From Litchfieldia sinesaloumensis (lineage in GTDB: Bacteria > Bacillota > Bacilli > Bacillales > Bacillaceae_L): a stretch of DNA of 64,000 nucleotides. Shown piece after piece: positions 63,889 through 64,000 of the stretch (position 1 is its first letter; each line of letters opens with the position of its first letter). The notes beneath the pieces were generated by a model. That model did no database searches. It worked only from the letters and a program-made list of their open reading frames with translations, and was not told where the DNA came from. The position numbers and the translations under genes were made by a program. The stretch is from NCBI RefSeq assembly GCF_900156865.1, contig NZ_LT732529.1:3764617-3828616 (forward strand). The letters run 5' to 3'.

Positions 63889-63918
63889 AGAGGTACGGGT
63901 ACGCTCGTATCTCTTTTT
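63889..63918 (+). terminator. Terminator after the MerR gene
   Basis: AGAGGTACG pairs with CGTATCTCT (9 bp, one wobble), followed by TTTT. The last 80 bases of the window hold only a small hairpin (CACCCTTATG/CATAAGGTG, near 63949-63970) and no gene. Confidence 0.8.
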
Positions 63919-64000
63919 GGTTCAAGATGCCAGTGATAGGAATACTTCACCCTTATGCATCATAAGGTGTACTAAATGTCCAAGATTTTAAGAGTATCTT

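Overview
The window is chromosomal DNA of a low-GC Gram-positive bacterium of the family Bacillaceae. The evidence is the AT-rich codon use, strong AGGAGG-type ribosome binding sites, U-tailed hairpin terminators, and the gene order rRNA operon - tRNA cluster - rocF - sigW - rsiW - cdaA - cdaR - glmM - glmS, which is the origin-proximal order in many Bacillus. A glmS ribozyme, a SAM (S-box) riboswitch, a ZTP-type riboswitch, a sigma-W autoregulatory promoter and MhqR- and CstR-type operators all fit. No insertion sequence, prophage or CRISPR array is visible.

Layout. 1-3789: 3' part of a 23S rRNA gene, 5S rRNA and ten tRNA genes, closed by a terminator. 3919-12049: arginase, sigma-W with its anti-sigma factor, c-di-AMP synthase and regulator, and the two enzymes that lead to glucosamine-6-phosphate and glucosamine-1-phosphate. 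12562-18134: a pentose-phosphate/upper-glycolysis cluster (rpiA, zwf, gnd, tal, pgi) with a likely remnant of a transketolase gene between zwf and gnd. 18233-24336: a quinone/electrophile defence cluster with a YodB/CatR-like HxlR regulator, an MhqR-like MarR regulator, two ring-cleaving dioxygenase paralogues, a flavin reductase-like protein, the MhqD hydrolase, a DoxX protein and a WrbA-like quinone reductase; a broken MFS transporter gene follows.

24788-45290 is the most distinctive part: a carbohydrate-utilisation locus for what looks like a rhamnose-containing glycan. It has a GntR/LacI chimeric regulator, two GH78-like alpha-L-rhamnosidases, an ABC importer with a lipoprotein binding protein and two permeases but no ATPase, a very large secreted glycoside hydrolase, two intracellular glycosidase-like proteins of unclear family, a DUF624 (YesL-type) membrane protein and a probable L-rhamnose 1-dehydrogenase. 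The first permease is an unusual fusion: signal peptide, extracellular seven-bladed beta-propeller, transmembrane anchor, then a MalF-type permease. A palindrome AAGTATACTT sits at the regulator promoter and twice at each of the two GH78 promoters, which defines a local regulon. The inferred flow is extracellular cutting by the secreted enzyme, uptake of oligosaccharides by the importer, intracellular trimming by the GH78 and other enzymes, and oxidation of L-rhamnose.

45600-50790: a persulfide/sulfane-sulfur detoxification operon (TusA, DsrE, two rhodaneses, a TusA-rhodanese fusion, a rhodanese-persulfide dioxygenase fusion, a TauE exporter, a rhodanese lacking its cysteine, and a CstR-type repressor) with four CstR-like operators. 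50851-63881: a small unknown protein; a phosphoglycerate dehydrogenase behind a ZTP-type riboswitch; an FMN-dependent 2-hydroxyacid oxidase behind a SAM riboswitch; a MOSC protein; the proline genes proC-proB-proA; a TetR regulator divergent from a SwrC-like RND efflux pump; and an Mta/TipA-type MerR regulator. Several families of short dispersed repeats occur in the intergenic regions.
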